NCBI GenBank assembly: GCA_013368315.1
Contig: JAACJM010000013.1
Coordinates: 248,001 to 312,000 of the forward strand
Length of the DNA stretch: 64,000 bases
Source of the DNA: Tetrapyrgos nigripes
Taxonomy: Eukaryota; Basidiomycota; Agaricomycetes; Agaricales; Campanellaceae
Direction: 5' to 3'
Shown here one piece after another: positions 1 through 11,101 of this stretch. A program made the position numbers and the translations under genes. Numbering within the stretch: position 1 is the stretch's first letter; each line of letters begins with the position of its first letter. The notes beneath the pieces are model-generated. The model was not told the DNA's origin and did no database searches. It saw only the letters and a program-made list of their open reading frames with translations.

Positions 1-52
1 TTGAATAGTCAAGTTACTAATGACCTCGTTCTATTTGCGTTTTGTGGAACAG

Positions 53-1631
53 ATGGATGCGTTCATGGAAGAATTCATGTCTGCTATGGCTGAAGTCTTC
101 CCACAGCTCCTCGTTCAATTCGAAGACTTCTCGACGGACAATGCTTTCAAATATTTGGACGTCTTCAGAAGCAGGTATCCTTGCTTCAATGACGATGTAT
201 GTGGACAGTCTTGACCTATCTCCGCGCCTTCGTCTTTCTCACTCCTCTTCACGTTCACAGATTCAAGGAACAGGTAAAGCCAGCCTTTTCTTTTATCGGC
301 AATTCGTTCTGCCATTCGATTTCACTTTTAGACTCGTTTTGTTTTGTTTCCTGCTTCTGTGATCTCACGCCTAGTCTTTCAACAGGTGCCGTCGTTCTCT
401 CTGGCTTTATCAATGGAGCACGCCTGTCTTCCGCAGCCAGCGGGCTCCCCTGTCGGAACATAAGATATTGTTCCTTGGGGCAGGCTCTAGCGGGATTGGA
501 GTAGCAAAAATGGTATTAGCTGACGTCTTTCTGCCTGATGTCCTCCTAACAATCGATGTCCTAACAGTTGATGTCCTTCTTCACTTCCATGGGAATCAGC
601 GAGGAAGAGGCCAAGAAGAAGATATACGTCAGTGTTTTACCTATTTTTTCTTGGCTATTCATTCTCTCATCTCTTTTTGTAGACCGTGGATTCGAAGGGC
701 CTGGTCACGCTTGATAGGGAAGGATTACAGGAACACAAAAAGTGTGAGTATTTTTGTAGCCTATCTCGAGCCTACTTGTTTATCATTGGCTTCATTAGAT
801 TTTGCTCGCACGGATTATCATGGCCCTCCACTCAAGAAGTTGGCTGAGATTGTTGAGTATGTCAAACCTACTGCGTTATTGGGTTTGAGTACTTTGAGGG
901 TAGGTACATGTGATTGTCGAGCTCTATTTTGCCCAATCTGACACTCGCGTTATGGTAACCTGTTACAGAATGCGTTCACAGAAGATGTGGTCAAGCTTAT
1001 GGCTACCATCAACAAACGACCTATCATATTCCCTCTTTCTAACCCCGTGTCGTTGTCTGAGGTCGACTTCGAGGATGCTATTAAATGGTAAGCGTATCTT
1101 TATCCTGACTGTTCTTCGACTTTGCTCAACATTCCCTTAACTCGAATTTAGGACCGATGGACAAGTAGTCTTTGCATCCGGCAGCCCCTACAATCCTGTC
1201 GAATACAAAGGCAAAGTCTATGAAGCTGGTCAAGGCAACAACATGTATCAATTCCCCGGCATTGGCCTCGGTGCTATTCTCTCCAAAGCCAAACTCGTCA
1301 CCGATGGAATGATTGAAAAGGCAGCAGTAGCATTGGCCATGTCTTTGAACGACGAAGAAAAGGCGAATGAGTTTGTGTACCCTAGGTTGTCGAGGATTAG
1401 GGACATTAGTGCCCTCGTTGCGTTGGCTGTGATGAGGGAAGCTCAGGCTGAGGTGAGGGCTATTGTCCTTGTGAAAGTGCAGAGTCTGACTGGTCCCACA
1501 TCCTTATCTTCCAGGGTGTGGATCAAAATGTCTTGTACAGAAGCCTTAGTGATGCGAACTTGTTGGAACATATCAGAAGCAAGATGTGGGAACCTAGCGA
1601 TAATATTTTGGACCACAACAGTCGTCTTTGA
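53..1631 (+). CDS. Malic enzyme, 3' part (5' end outside window)
   Basis: Oxidative decarboxylation of malate to pyruvate with NAD(P) reduction. The window opens in an intron ending at 52. Exons at 53-196, 261-273 (13 nt), 386-512 and from 568 give the conserved QFEDF and FNDDIQGTG blocks, the dinucleotide-binding GAGSSGIG, a TDYHGPP segment and the C-terminal block around [20 protein letters not shown] and [16 protein letters not shown]. The stop is TGA at 1629-1631. The N-terminal third lies upstream of the window. Oddity: between SGLP and HKILFLGAG the frame is broken by one base inside the C run at 447-450. Exon lengths 144+13+127 add up to one nucleotide short of a full codon set, so a missing C is likely. 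Cofactor preference (NAD or NADP) and localisation cannot be told without the N-terminus. Confidence 0.9.
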
Positions 1632-1967
1632 AGGAACCTGGAAACGTAGCAAATTGTTGTATTATTATTGTACTACCATTGTATTACTACCGAGATGGAC
1701 GAAAAGAGTTGGAAAAGTGTATCAATTGTCGGGATAGAAGGACCTTAACAAGCAAGATGATCTCGCGCGCGATACATTACCTGACCTCATACTCTGCCAA
1801 CAGACGGTCAAAGGGAGGGCCGCAACTTGGCGACGCCGCGTCCCTGACGGATCCCTTGCTTCAAGACCCTTTGACGCGAACTGAACGTCCTCCGACACAT
1901 TCACAGCCTGTAGTCCTTACATTGTAATATAGTACACTTCCGAGTGGCCAAACGATCGCTACCCAGT
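1632..1967. other. Tail-to-tail intergenic region
   Basis: This stretch lies between the malic enzyme stop and the stop of the F-box/LRR gene on the other strand. It must hold both 3' ends. The short open frames in it have no recognisable product, and I see no RNA gene or repeat. Confidence 0.5.
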
Positions 1968-3709
1968 CTAATCCCCCTCGAACCAAGCTCTCTCGCGATA
2001 TTTCAGAGACCCGTCTTCTTCCCTGCAGACAGAAAACCTGTGCATATATCCGGCGGAGATGCGTAAGGCAGAATTCGCATGTGCTTCTGCAGGAGTCATA
2101 TTCCTCAGCGCCTGTAGGATTTTCTGCGTAACAGCGCCATAGTATGACAACGAAGAATTGCCAGCGGTTGCTCGTCGGTTAGGAGTAGCGTTTGCGGAAG
2201 AAAGGGAAAGGCTCCTCAATTTTGGTAGTGAGTGGGCTAGGTTTAAAAGTGGTATCTGTTTTCCAGCAGTCGGCATCGGCGTCGACGTCGTAATGCTATC
2301 AGTAAAAGTAACGAAAGAGTCAACCAGGAGGGTAGTACTCACGATCAAGTCGTCGACCTCGCGGAGCTTCAAACATACGTTGAGATATTCCAGGTTTAAG
2401 CACTTGGAAAACACCTCAATGTTATGAAGCCCGAAGCACCAATCCCCTTCATATGATGGGTTGACCGACAATTGATGCAAGTTCCCTGCAAACTTTGGCA
2501 ACACGGAACCGTAGAAGGAACCTGTAATCTCGTTGGATTGCGCATCAGTGAACGTACTGGCAGCTCGAAAGAGATGGAGAGTCTTCAGCCCGGAATGAAA
2601 CTCTTGGAGATACTCCAAAAGAGTCTCCTCTATCTCACCATCAACCCGCAAATCCTCCAAACAAACATTTCCCTTTCCCAACATCATCCAAAAATTGCCC
2701 GTCTTCCTATTTCTGGGCTGATCCATAACGTCGACGTGAGTCAAGCATTTGAGATGGGATAAAATCGCGGAATCAATGTCCATGTACAGGTTCTGCACAG
2801 AGAGTTTCGTGATCTTCAACGGTGCCGTGGTAGTGACATTTCCAAATAGATCACGGAGGGAGTGACTCAAGGTAGCTTCGCTCCATCTAGGTTGTGGTCC
2901 ATGGATTTCTAGCTCCTGAAGGGAAGGACTGTTCTCCAGGGCGATGGAGAGAGGTCGAAGGATAGAGGTATCAAATCCTTTGTTAGGAAGAGTGTCTGCC
3001 TTCATCACCAAAGTCTGAAGGTTTTTGAGACGATCCAGAGGAAAAGGATTCGGATAAGACTGGAGCCAGCTTTGATCGCTGTTCAGTTCGAATACAGATA
3101 ATGACGGGAGTTCGGAGAGGACTAAGGGGATCTGGGCATACATCCAGTCTGGGGTGTCTCGCGAGAGGACCCAACTATCCGAGGACGCTATCAGACGAGG
3201 GGCATAGTATGAGGCATAAATAAGTACTTACACGATCTTTCTGAGGTCAATGAGGCTGGAAAGGGTATGGGCGAGCAGCTCCTGCCATGTTTCAGATATC
3301 GTTCCGTTGTCGCTACGAGGTCTCTGCATTCTTGGACTGTATGCCGTGAGCCTCAACTTCTGGACGTGAATTCCTAAGCCAATAATGGCTTGTCCGCTGG
3401 CGGGGTTTGTGCGATTGCAAAGTGCTTTGCAAAACGGGATTGTGGTCGCGGAAAGTGCTTCTGAATGCGTGTTGAGGGTGATTTTGGAAAACAGAAGAGG
3501 TTCGACGATGGAGTTCAGTAATTTACAGACAGTTCGAAGTGGAATGAGCTGTCGAGGGATGTGATTGTTCCAGGGCCCAGTCTAACTCGGGAAGAGGCAT
3601 GCGTCAATTGCAAGAAGACGGCTACCAGAGTGAAAAATATCGTGCGTACCCCAACTTCATGAGTAATCGTTTGCAAAATCTCCGTTGGTAGATCAATGAG
3701 CCCAGTCAT
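1968..3709 (-). CDS. F-box/LRR-like protein
   Basis: Three exons: 3650-3709, 3232-3581 and 1968-3174, all with GT-AG introns that keep frame. The N-terminus reads MTGLIDLPTEILQTI, an F-box start (LP-x-EIL), followed after the first intron by IPLRTVCKLLNSIVEPLLF, the second F-box helix pattern. The remaining ~500 residues contain irregular leucine-rich repeats (for example LKNLQTLVMKAD, LQELEIHG, LNLEYLNV, LPKLRSLSLSSA). Such proteins are usually substrate adaptors of SCF (SKP1-cullin-F-box) ubiquitin ligases, and the F-box would bind SKP1. They are a large, fast-evolving family in mushroom genomes, and the target cannot be inferred. The ATG at 3709 was chosen because it begins the F-box directly. 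An open frame continues upstream to about 3850 but adds no conserved sequence. Confidence 0.75.
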
Positions 3710-3891
3710 AGTCGATTGATGATGGCGGCACGGTGCTGAGAGGGTTAGAGATGCCTCGATGGTGTAAATTGCAAAGCAGTTTATATAGTCTCCTTGTACA
3801 ACATTCTTACGGGCGAAATATGTTGAAGGAAAGCAGGTGGAGGATAACAATTCGTTCTGCCAACTTATTCAACGACGGGTTGAATGACTGA

Positions 3892-4282
3892 GGGTTAGCA
3901 GTGTACTGCTCGAGATTGGCGGCAATCCAGAAGGGCAATCAAAAAGTAGTACAACACTAGTAGCAGCCGGGAGAAGCTCTTCCACATCTTTTCTGAGCAC
4001 TCCAGGAGCAAGCAAATACATATACCAGCGTCAATCATTGGAAGGATGTCTGAGTCGATGCGGTCCATTAGAACATGAAGAATGCTCTACTGCGGGTCAG
4101 CAGTGTACTGCTCGAAATTGGTCGCAATCCAGAAAGGCAGTCAAAAGGCAGTACAAGATTAGTAGAAGTTCTTCTACATCTTTTCCGAGCACTCAAGCAG
4201 TATTGAACAAACAAATACATATACCAGCGCCAGTCATCGGAAGGATGTCCGAGTCGAATGCAGTCCATCATAACATGAAAAA
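3892..4282. repeat. Tandem direct duplication, about 200-bp unit, two copies
   Basis: Copy 1 (about 3892-4083) and copy 2 (about 4094-4282) are direct repeats offset by about 202 bp. Both start near GCAGTGTACTGCTCGA and share AATCCAGAA, GCAATCAAAA/GCAGTCAAAA, ACATCTTTTC, the stretch AAATACATATACCAGCG, GGAAGGATGTC and TCCAT-x-A-x-AACATGAA. The copies have diverged by substitutions and small indels, so the duplication is not recent. No protein is encoded. The repeat sits in the shared upstream region of the F-box and methyltransferase genes, which are transcribed away from it. Confidence 0.85.
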
Positions 4283-4914
4283 AGATATACAGGCCGTACA
4301 GCTTGAGGTCGCCATTCGATTAGGAGGAGCAGGAGGAGGAGCAGGAAGGACCCAGTAAGTACTGATACGCCCAGGTTATCCGGAGACTCAGGAAGCCGAG
4401 TCAGTGGCCGCATCGCTGCAGTACGAGTCAGCCCTGAAGTAGAAACTGAGAATATGTAAACCGTATAGTTGAAGTTGCAGTGAAGGCGCTTGTTCCATAT
4501 AGTAACACGTGGCAAGACGCGTCGAGCTCCTCCAAATCCTCGTGAATACACCAAGTAATAGCTTTTATATTGCTATGTTCCCGGCTCAAGAACAACATCC
4601 TGCTCTATCCATAACGGCAGCCAACCAGTACACCTCGCCAATGAAACACTCCAGCGATAGGGATGTATAGCAGTGCTACGATGCACAGAAGAACGTGATT
4701 TGGGGCGATGGTAGATTAAAGGACATGTGGCAATTGCAAGTCCTCATAAAGTCGGCTGAGATGCGGGTTGAAGCTCTTATGAGAGCGTGGTCTAGTGCAC
4801 AGACAAACCAGAATGATGGCGTGCCGATGATCCCGGAGTCAGCCACTTCCAATACTCACATGCTCACCTCGTTTTGTTACTGCGATACTCTCCTCGAAAT
4901 CCGCCTGCAGCATC
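4283..4914. other. Intergenic, upstream of the methyltransferase
   Basis: No convincing gene. The short frames here lack codon structure. A purine-rich GGAGGAGCAGGAGGAGGAGC-type stretch lies near 4322-4350. This segment probably holds the methyltransferase promoter. Confidence 0.4.
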
Positions 4915-5881
4915 ATGTCTGATTCCAGTTGAGTCTGAACTCGATTTCACGGTCTCTGAGCCTTAGTTTTCCGCTTTATTATCTTCTTAGACATCGAAGA
5001 TAGGCGTACAGTGCAAGCCATTGTGAACGACGATCCCAATAGTTGGGAGACTGTCTGGAGTCAGGTATTTATAACTTCTTTGACGATACTCAAGCCACCC
5101 TTTCTTGACAGAATACCCTACAGAATCTCAAACCATGGGACGGTGGCGGAGTCCAACCTCCACTGAGAGATCTGATAGATTCTGGTCAGCTGGATTTACC
5201 TGATAATGGACAAGCTTTGGTGCCAGGGTGTGGAACGGTTGGCTTCGGATCCTGACTGAAAATCCGACTAGATGCTGAGGTTAGGTAGTAGGGCTACGAT
5301 GTCGTCTTCCTGGCATCTGCACTCCGTGGTTTTCAAGTTTTGGGCTTGGACGTTTCACCTACTGGTTTGGAAGCGGCGAGAAGGTGCGTCCCAAAGTTCA
5401 CTGCCTAGAAAGACACCTCCACATATGCCGAGGCTTTGACTAGGTACTCGGAATCCCAGGCCGTAGAGGACCACGAAAAAAGAGTGGACTTTCAGGCTTG
5501 CGATTTCTTCAAGTTCTCTGTCCCCGATGACAAGAAATTTGACCTCATCTACGACCACACGTACGTCCCGTCATTCGGAGCGAGATGGGGTCCTCATGTC
5601 ACTACAGATTCTTCGTTGCAATACCCCCATCTATGCGACTTTCCTGGGGGAAGCAAATGCAAAATTTGGTGAAGCCCGGCGGATACCTCATTACTTTGGT
5701 GTATCCTCTGGGACACAGGTCTGAGGAAGATAAACCGAAAGGCCCGCCCTTTTACGTCGAGCCAGAGCATTATATAGAACCTCTCGGAAATGGTTGGGAG
5801 AAAGTCATCGATGAGATACCTGAGCGTAGTTCTCCAAATCACGAAGGTAAGCAGCGGTTAGTGGTCTGGAAGCGGACGTGA
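4915..5881 (+). CDS. TPMT-family SAM-dependent methyltransferase (thiol/halide type)
   Basis: Six exons: 4915-4927, 4991-5064, 5124-5237, 5292-5383, 5444-5560 and 5608-5881. All junctions keep frame. The first coding exon is only 13 nt. The protein carries W-x2-VW near the start, then LKPWDGGGVQPPLRDLI, the SAM-binding motif I as ALVPGCGTGYDVV split by an intron, LGLDVSPTGLEAA (acidic residue after strand beta 2), the acidic DFFKF, the family block YDHTFFVAIPPSMR, and the late strand LVKPGGYLITLVYP. These match the thiopurine/thiol methyltransferase (TPMT, PF05724) superfamily, whose fungal and plant members methylate thiols or halide ions. Small soluble enzyme of about 230 residues. The true substrate is not deducible. 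It converges on the tyrosyl-tRNA synthetase gene, with stops 43 bp apart. Confidence 0.85.
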
Positions 5882-5924
5882 GGATTCTGGACAATGGATG
5901 CCCTCGTTACAGATGTGCTAGTGT

Positions 5925-7577
5925 CTACAGGAATACAATTCTATCTGATACATGCTTCTTTTCCATCTCATGCATTCTCCGTTTTTGCGTCTCCTTGTGA
6001 GGGTCCTGTTGAAGGCGCCTCAGTTGTGTCGGTAGTTTCCTGGGTAGCCTTGCATTCTTCCCTTTGCCCGGCGGTGGAGGATGGTAGACCTTCTCCTGTG
6101 AGACGATAAATCATTGGGGATTAATTATCCAAATAGCCCATGACACACCTTCTTCTTTTTCTCCGGCTTCGCGTTAGGATCAGGGTAAGCCAACTTCTCG
6201 ATAGCCTTCCAATCCTCGTCCTCTTGGAATGCTTTCTGTATCGGTGCCAGCAATCTAGTGAGCGCAGCTGTTACTGTCTTCTTGAGATCGCCTGGATGTA
6301 TCGCCTTGCTTGCGAAATCATTCTTCATATCGTCAAACTTGGTGTAATGCAACGGTCCTCCGTACTTCTCGCCTCTATCGACAGTGAAAACCGTCCCCTC
6401 CGGCGCATTTTCAGATGCAAAGGGTTTGGGATCAGCGCTGATTCCGAGTCCTTCGAGTCCTTTTGATTGGTCTATCTTGAGCTGGCTCAAGGGGAACAGA
6501 ACGGCTCCTGTGAACGCGAGAAGACCGTTCTCGTCTACATTGCCTTCTTCACAGAACGCGGCCTTGACTTTCCGTTTAATGACATCGGGGCCGTCAAGGA
6601 AGTCAATTTTGGAGTTGGGGTCAGATGAGGACATCTTTCCCCCAGCAAGACCGGGCACCATCGCGTTCATGAGATGTGCGCGCTTTTTGTAACCAAGACG
6701 AGGAAGGTAGAGTTCGGCAAATGTGAAGATTTTGCGCTGAAAACAGACATGGGTAAGATTTCTGGGTAAAAAGGGAAATTTACAATGAGAAAACATACCT
6801 GATCAATACCACCGAACTGGAAATCGACTCCCAGGTATTGCTCATCCAACGCCTGCAATCCAGGATACAACAGTCCACTCAGTAACGGGCTCTCCACTTG
6901 CTTCACAACCTCTGCGCCCGCTTTCTTTGCATCATGCTCTGTCACCGTAGCGCATAACCTGTAGTTATCCATGTTGTATTCTTTGGTGAGTTGGTAGGAA
7001 GATCCTTGCACGAAAATAAGCTTCTCTGTCGGTATACCGAGAGAAGTGAACACAGATATTCAAAATGTGCTTGTAGTACTTTGTTCTGTGTTCCACCAGT
7101 TCAAGAGGCGCCTTCATGTTATCGAGGAATGCGTGGACATCTGAAGAGAAGTTAAGAACACATGCGACTACTTATTTTGTGAACATTGACCGACCTGCGA
7201 GCAGAATTTTAACCTGGACATGGATTCAGACTAGAGAACATTTAGAAAATTGAGGTAGTAAATGCACCTCGACACCGGCTCGCAAGAAATCGGCAATTTT
7301 AACCAACGGGACGAAGTATCCAACGTGAGCTAGAAGATGTTCGGTAAATTGCACTCAAAACGAACGTTTTGTTGACTTACGACGTCCAGTAGGCGCCGAA
7401 CCTGTAGCAGTTCATTCCTCAGTAAGCCCGGGAAATTTTCAGTAGAACAATGTAGTACGTGCCCCAGTAACATTTTGGTGAGTTTCCCTCCGCCAAAATT
7501 GCTTTGATTAAATCGCTGCCGAGGACCTCTTGTAAATTTCTTGTTATGAGAATGAACTTTTCGTCTGCTGAAGCCAT
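5925..7577 (-). CDS. TYS1: Tyrosyl-tRNA synthetase, cytosolic (frame breaks present)
   Basis: Charges tRNA-Tyr. The start codon at 7577 gives [19 protein letters not shown]. The class I signature (HIGH-like) is spread over exons as [20 protein letters not shown], and the KMSKS-type loop is [12 protein letters not shown]. Other conserved blocks are [46 protein letters not shown] and [22 protein letters not shown]. The C-terminus is a lysine-rich tail ([10 protein letters not shown]) after the catalytic and anticodon-binding domains. Oddities: one extra base near 7055-7060 separates YYKHIL from [12 protein letters not shown], which should be one helix. The intron before SAPTG keeps frame only with a GC donor at 7462-7461. 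The tail after the last intron ([12 protein letters not shown]) may contain another 1-nt break near 6049-6060, so the exact end is uncertain (stop called at 5927-5925). Identity is certain; integrity is not. Confidence 0.9.
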
Positions 7578-7993
7578 AGTTCAGCGTCGCAGAGTGAGGA
7601 GATGAGATGATGAGAGTTAGAGAGAAAGATGACTCGAATTTACGATAATCTATTAGCCAAATCCGGAAGCTGACTCGTTACCAGTTACTTCTGCAAACGC
7701 GTTGATCGAAAATATCCAGAGTATTCTCAGTTTTCTCAGCTTGGTGTCGATGTACACAGCAAAACACATCCAATTTGTCTATGGAACGTTAGTACATGCC
7801 TTGTACACTACATGCCTAATTCATACAGATAAGTAAAGTAACAAACATACACATCACGACAGAGGTATCGATGATGATCGATGATTGGTGCCAGCAGTAC
7901 TTGCAGAGGGCTCGCTTCAAACTTGCACCAAAGTCAGTAAGTACACGATAAGCAGAATCACGATATAAATATAGTTTAAGCAAAGAGATATAC
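7578..7993. other. Intergenic: upstream of TYS1, downstream of the RBR gene
   Basis: No gene or repeat is recognisable. This segment should contain the TYS1 promoter and 5' UTR and the 3' UTR of the ubiquitin ligase gene, both on the minus strand. Confidence 0.4.
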
Positions 7994-10900
7994 CTAGTTC
8001 ATAAATGGTTCGAAAACAAAATCTTCAACCAGTCCAATCCCACCATGCTCAATACGCATGTGGCTGTAGATACCTTCCCCTCGAGGGAACGTCTCCATGC
8101 AGACCCAACAAATATGAGACTGGCACTGCGTGCAAGTAACATGGTTACATCCCTCCGCTCGCTCAATTGGAATTTTACAACCCGGACAATTCTTCACATC
8201 ATGTGCACCCACCCACTCCTTGAAGCTCTGATCGCTATCCCTATCAAGGCACTCAAAACCGTCGTGGTACTCGATATGACACTCTGGACAGATCCGTAGC
8301 AGACATGACGGGCACTGGATGACGGTACCCTTTGGCGCAGACCTATAGACTTGCAGACAGTCGGGGGTCGGGCAGTAGTGGAATTCCTTGGGTCTTGTAT
8401 GGACATGTGCGAGGAATGCCGCTTCCACAATGTTGTCGAATTCACCGAGAGACAAGACTTCTCGAGGGACAGAGAGGAGAATCCGTTCGCCGCACGTCGC
8501 GTCATTACCCAGGCACGTTAACGGGAAGAAGCGGTTTTCGGTCGCTGCGTTGAAGTAATTGATGAGACAGGCTCTGCAATATGTATGTCCGCACTTGAGG
8601 GACACTGGAACGTCAACTTCACCAAAACAGACGGGGCACGAAGCTAGGTTTCCAAACCGCCGATGAGATTGCTTCCTCCCAACGTTTTGAACTGCTTGCA
8701 TGACGGTCTGAGCGGCTTTCCTTGTTCCCCGGACAATGACCTCCTCTTCCCACAGATCAACCCTGACAGTATCCTCCCCCAGTACCATGCGCAATGAAGG
8801 AAGTTCAGAGTGTAAAAAGGGTCCAACCAGATGAGTCGGAAGAGGTATCTTCTGCTCCATGGCATTCAACTCCTCGTACTTGTCCAGGAGCAACTTCTTG
8901 ACAGCACTACGTTTCTCCAACGGCCCAAACAGCATAATCCTCCGTCTCGAGATTTCCTCCTTGATAATAACTCCAGAATACCTCTTCTCCACTCCTCTCA
9001 GATACATTCTGCCATTATCCCCCGCAAAGAATCCATCCCAAACAATTTCCCGATCCTTCCTGAGCACTTCCCCACTTCGAATCCTCTCAAAATTAGCCTT
9101 GAGACGACCTAGTTCCTTGATATCATCCGCAGATAACGTCACCACCACCGAGTTGAGTTTCTCTTGAACACCAATCGTTGTATACCGACTTGCACTTTGC
9201 CAGAGTTCCCCACGGAGAGCGAGCACGTCCGAAGAAAACTTTCTGTACTCGTCTACGGGAACGATATAGTCTATGGACTGCAAATGTCGTGCAAACAATC
9301 GGGTTAGACCGGTACATTTGGGTTTTCGGGTATGCAGCATTGCAGCGGCGTCTTTAGCGAGAGATGGTGTGGAGAAGTGGGCCCAGGCCTGGACGAGACC
9401 GTCACGATAAGGAGGAGGAGAGACATCGAATGCGAGGAAGGGGAAATCTCTGTACTCGAGTAGTCGTCTGATACCATTAGCAGCGACATCGACCCTCTTG
9501 TAATTAGGTTCATCCCACATAACGTCAGAAGGCTGAGCATACTTGTCCATGTCTTCTTTCTCCGTATGGATAGGAAGATTTGAAAAATGGACAGTACACC
9601 GATCGACGGCAGGAAGACCTTCATACAGCCGAGCTGCCACGAAGGTGTTGGGGTACTCTCTACGAGCAATCTCCAAAGCTTCGTTGGCTTTCTCGAGGGT
9701 CTTATAGCCAGCATAAGCGACAACTCCTGGGGCTTGCCATTGTATTCGTACAACGGTATCTTTGATAGAGATATCCCGTCCAGACGAATTGTTGATGGCA
9801 AGCCGTGTGGAAAGAGTCACTCCCCAATGAGACGACCCGTTTAGGGAAACATTGGCATTACGTGCTTCTATATGACTAGAAAAGCGAACGCGGGCACCAT
9901 GGGCAAACATCTTCAGATCTTGTGGAGGGTATCCACGTTGAGTCAGATAGCGTGAGAGCTCATCGGCTTGTAGGCCAGAAGGAAGCTGCGAGATGTGTAG
10001 CCAGGGCGATTCAAAGCCCGTGACAATCTCTTGGATATCAAATCCTGGTCCAAGTCGGACCTTGATATGGTCGCGAATATTGAACATGTAAGAAGAGGAT
10101 GTGGGTGGTTTCGGAGGTACAGCCTAGCAAGAAGACGCATTTCAGCCGTAAAAATAAGGAATAAACAGGGACAACATACAGAGAGATCATATTCAATATC
10201 TCTATGCACGAAAAAACATGTATGGCCACGACTGCACAAACCCGCAAGCCACTTTCTGCAGACTGCGGGATAGCAGGCGGGGGGTGGATATTTGACGCTG
10301 GCGGGTCTAGGTTTAGATGGTCCGGGTTCATCACCAGAGACTGAAGTATTTGTGGAACCTCTGGAGCGGGTCGAGAGCATCTGAGATACAATTCAGAGCT
10401 GAGAAGCCATAAAAAAACCCTGCTGACTCACAGAGGATTCTGAAGCTGAGGTAGCCCCATCAGACCAAGCGGAAGCATCGGTGTAACAATCCCACCCTGT
10501 CTCCCATTCCTTAAGAGCAGTATTTCTCGATGCGTCATCTGGTTCCTCACTCCGAGTCAAATTCACCGAGACAACGCCGTCCACTGGCTGGGGAGGAGGT
10601 GCAATGGAGCAGTTTTCGGGTGCAGCCGACGAACCAGGGTTAACAGTTGCTGGTCGAGAAATTTTATCCTGAGTCATTGATATGAGCAATACCTCAGAAC
10701 TTGAATGCCGTTGGCACATACCCGTGAAGTAATCCTATTAGACCGGGGTTTCGAGTTCACAGAGGGTCGTTTGTTCTTGGGTTCTGTGTCTTCTATATTT
10801 GATGATCCTAGGGAGGATCCGGGGAGTTTGACTTCGGGTGTTGGAGTAGCAGCATCCACGTCCAGCTCACAAATGTATGTTGCGCACTATTCCAATGCAT

Positions 10901-11101
10901 AAGACACTGCCAGTGAAGTATAGAAAATAGTACACACCGTTGTCTCAGCTCGAGTTATCTGTGTAGGATTGGGGGAAGAAGAAGAAGATCAGACAAGGGA
11001 ACAACAAAAACGTATAAGCGTACCAAAGTGCTGTCTACTTCGGAGTAGGCACTGACATCACAGATGTCTATACGGGCAGGTGTGTTGGGATGAGTAGACA
11101 T
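7994..11101 (-). CDS. RBR-type E3 ubiquitin ligase with CCCH zinc finger
   Basis: The start at 11101 gives MSTHPNTPARIDICDV. Exon 2 is a 21-nt microexon (10938-10958). The last, long exon carries most of the protein. Order of parts: a low-complexity, proline/serine-rich N-terminus; a CCCH zinc finger, CRKWLAGLCSRGHTCFFVH (C-x7-C-x5-C-x3-H), often RNA-binding; a central region of about 450 residues without a clear family; then RING1 (CPVCFGEVDVPVSLKCGHTY...CRACL), IBR (HYCPTPDC...CPSC...CPECH) and RING2 (CPGCKIPIERAEGCNHVTC). The cysteine in EGCNHVTC is the position that forms the ubiquitin thioester in RBR ligases such as parkin and HHARI, so the enzyme looks catalytically competent. Substrate unknown; the CCCH finger suggests a ribonucleoprotein or RNA link. 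All splice junctions I tested keep frame. Confidence 0.9.
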
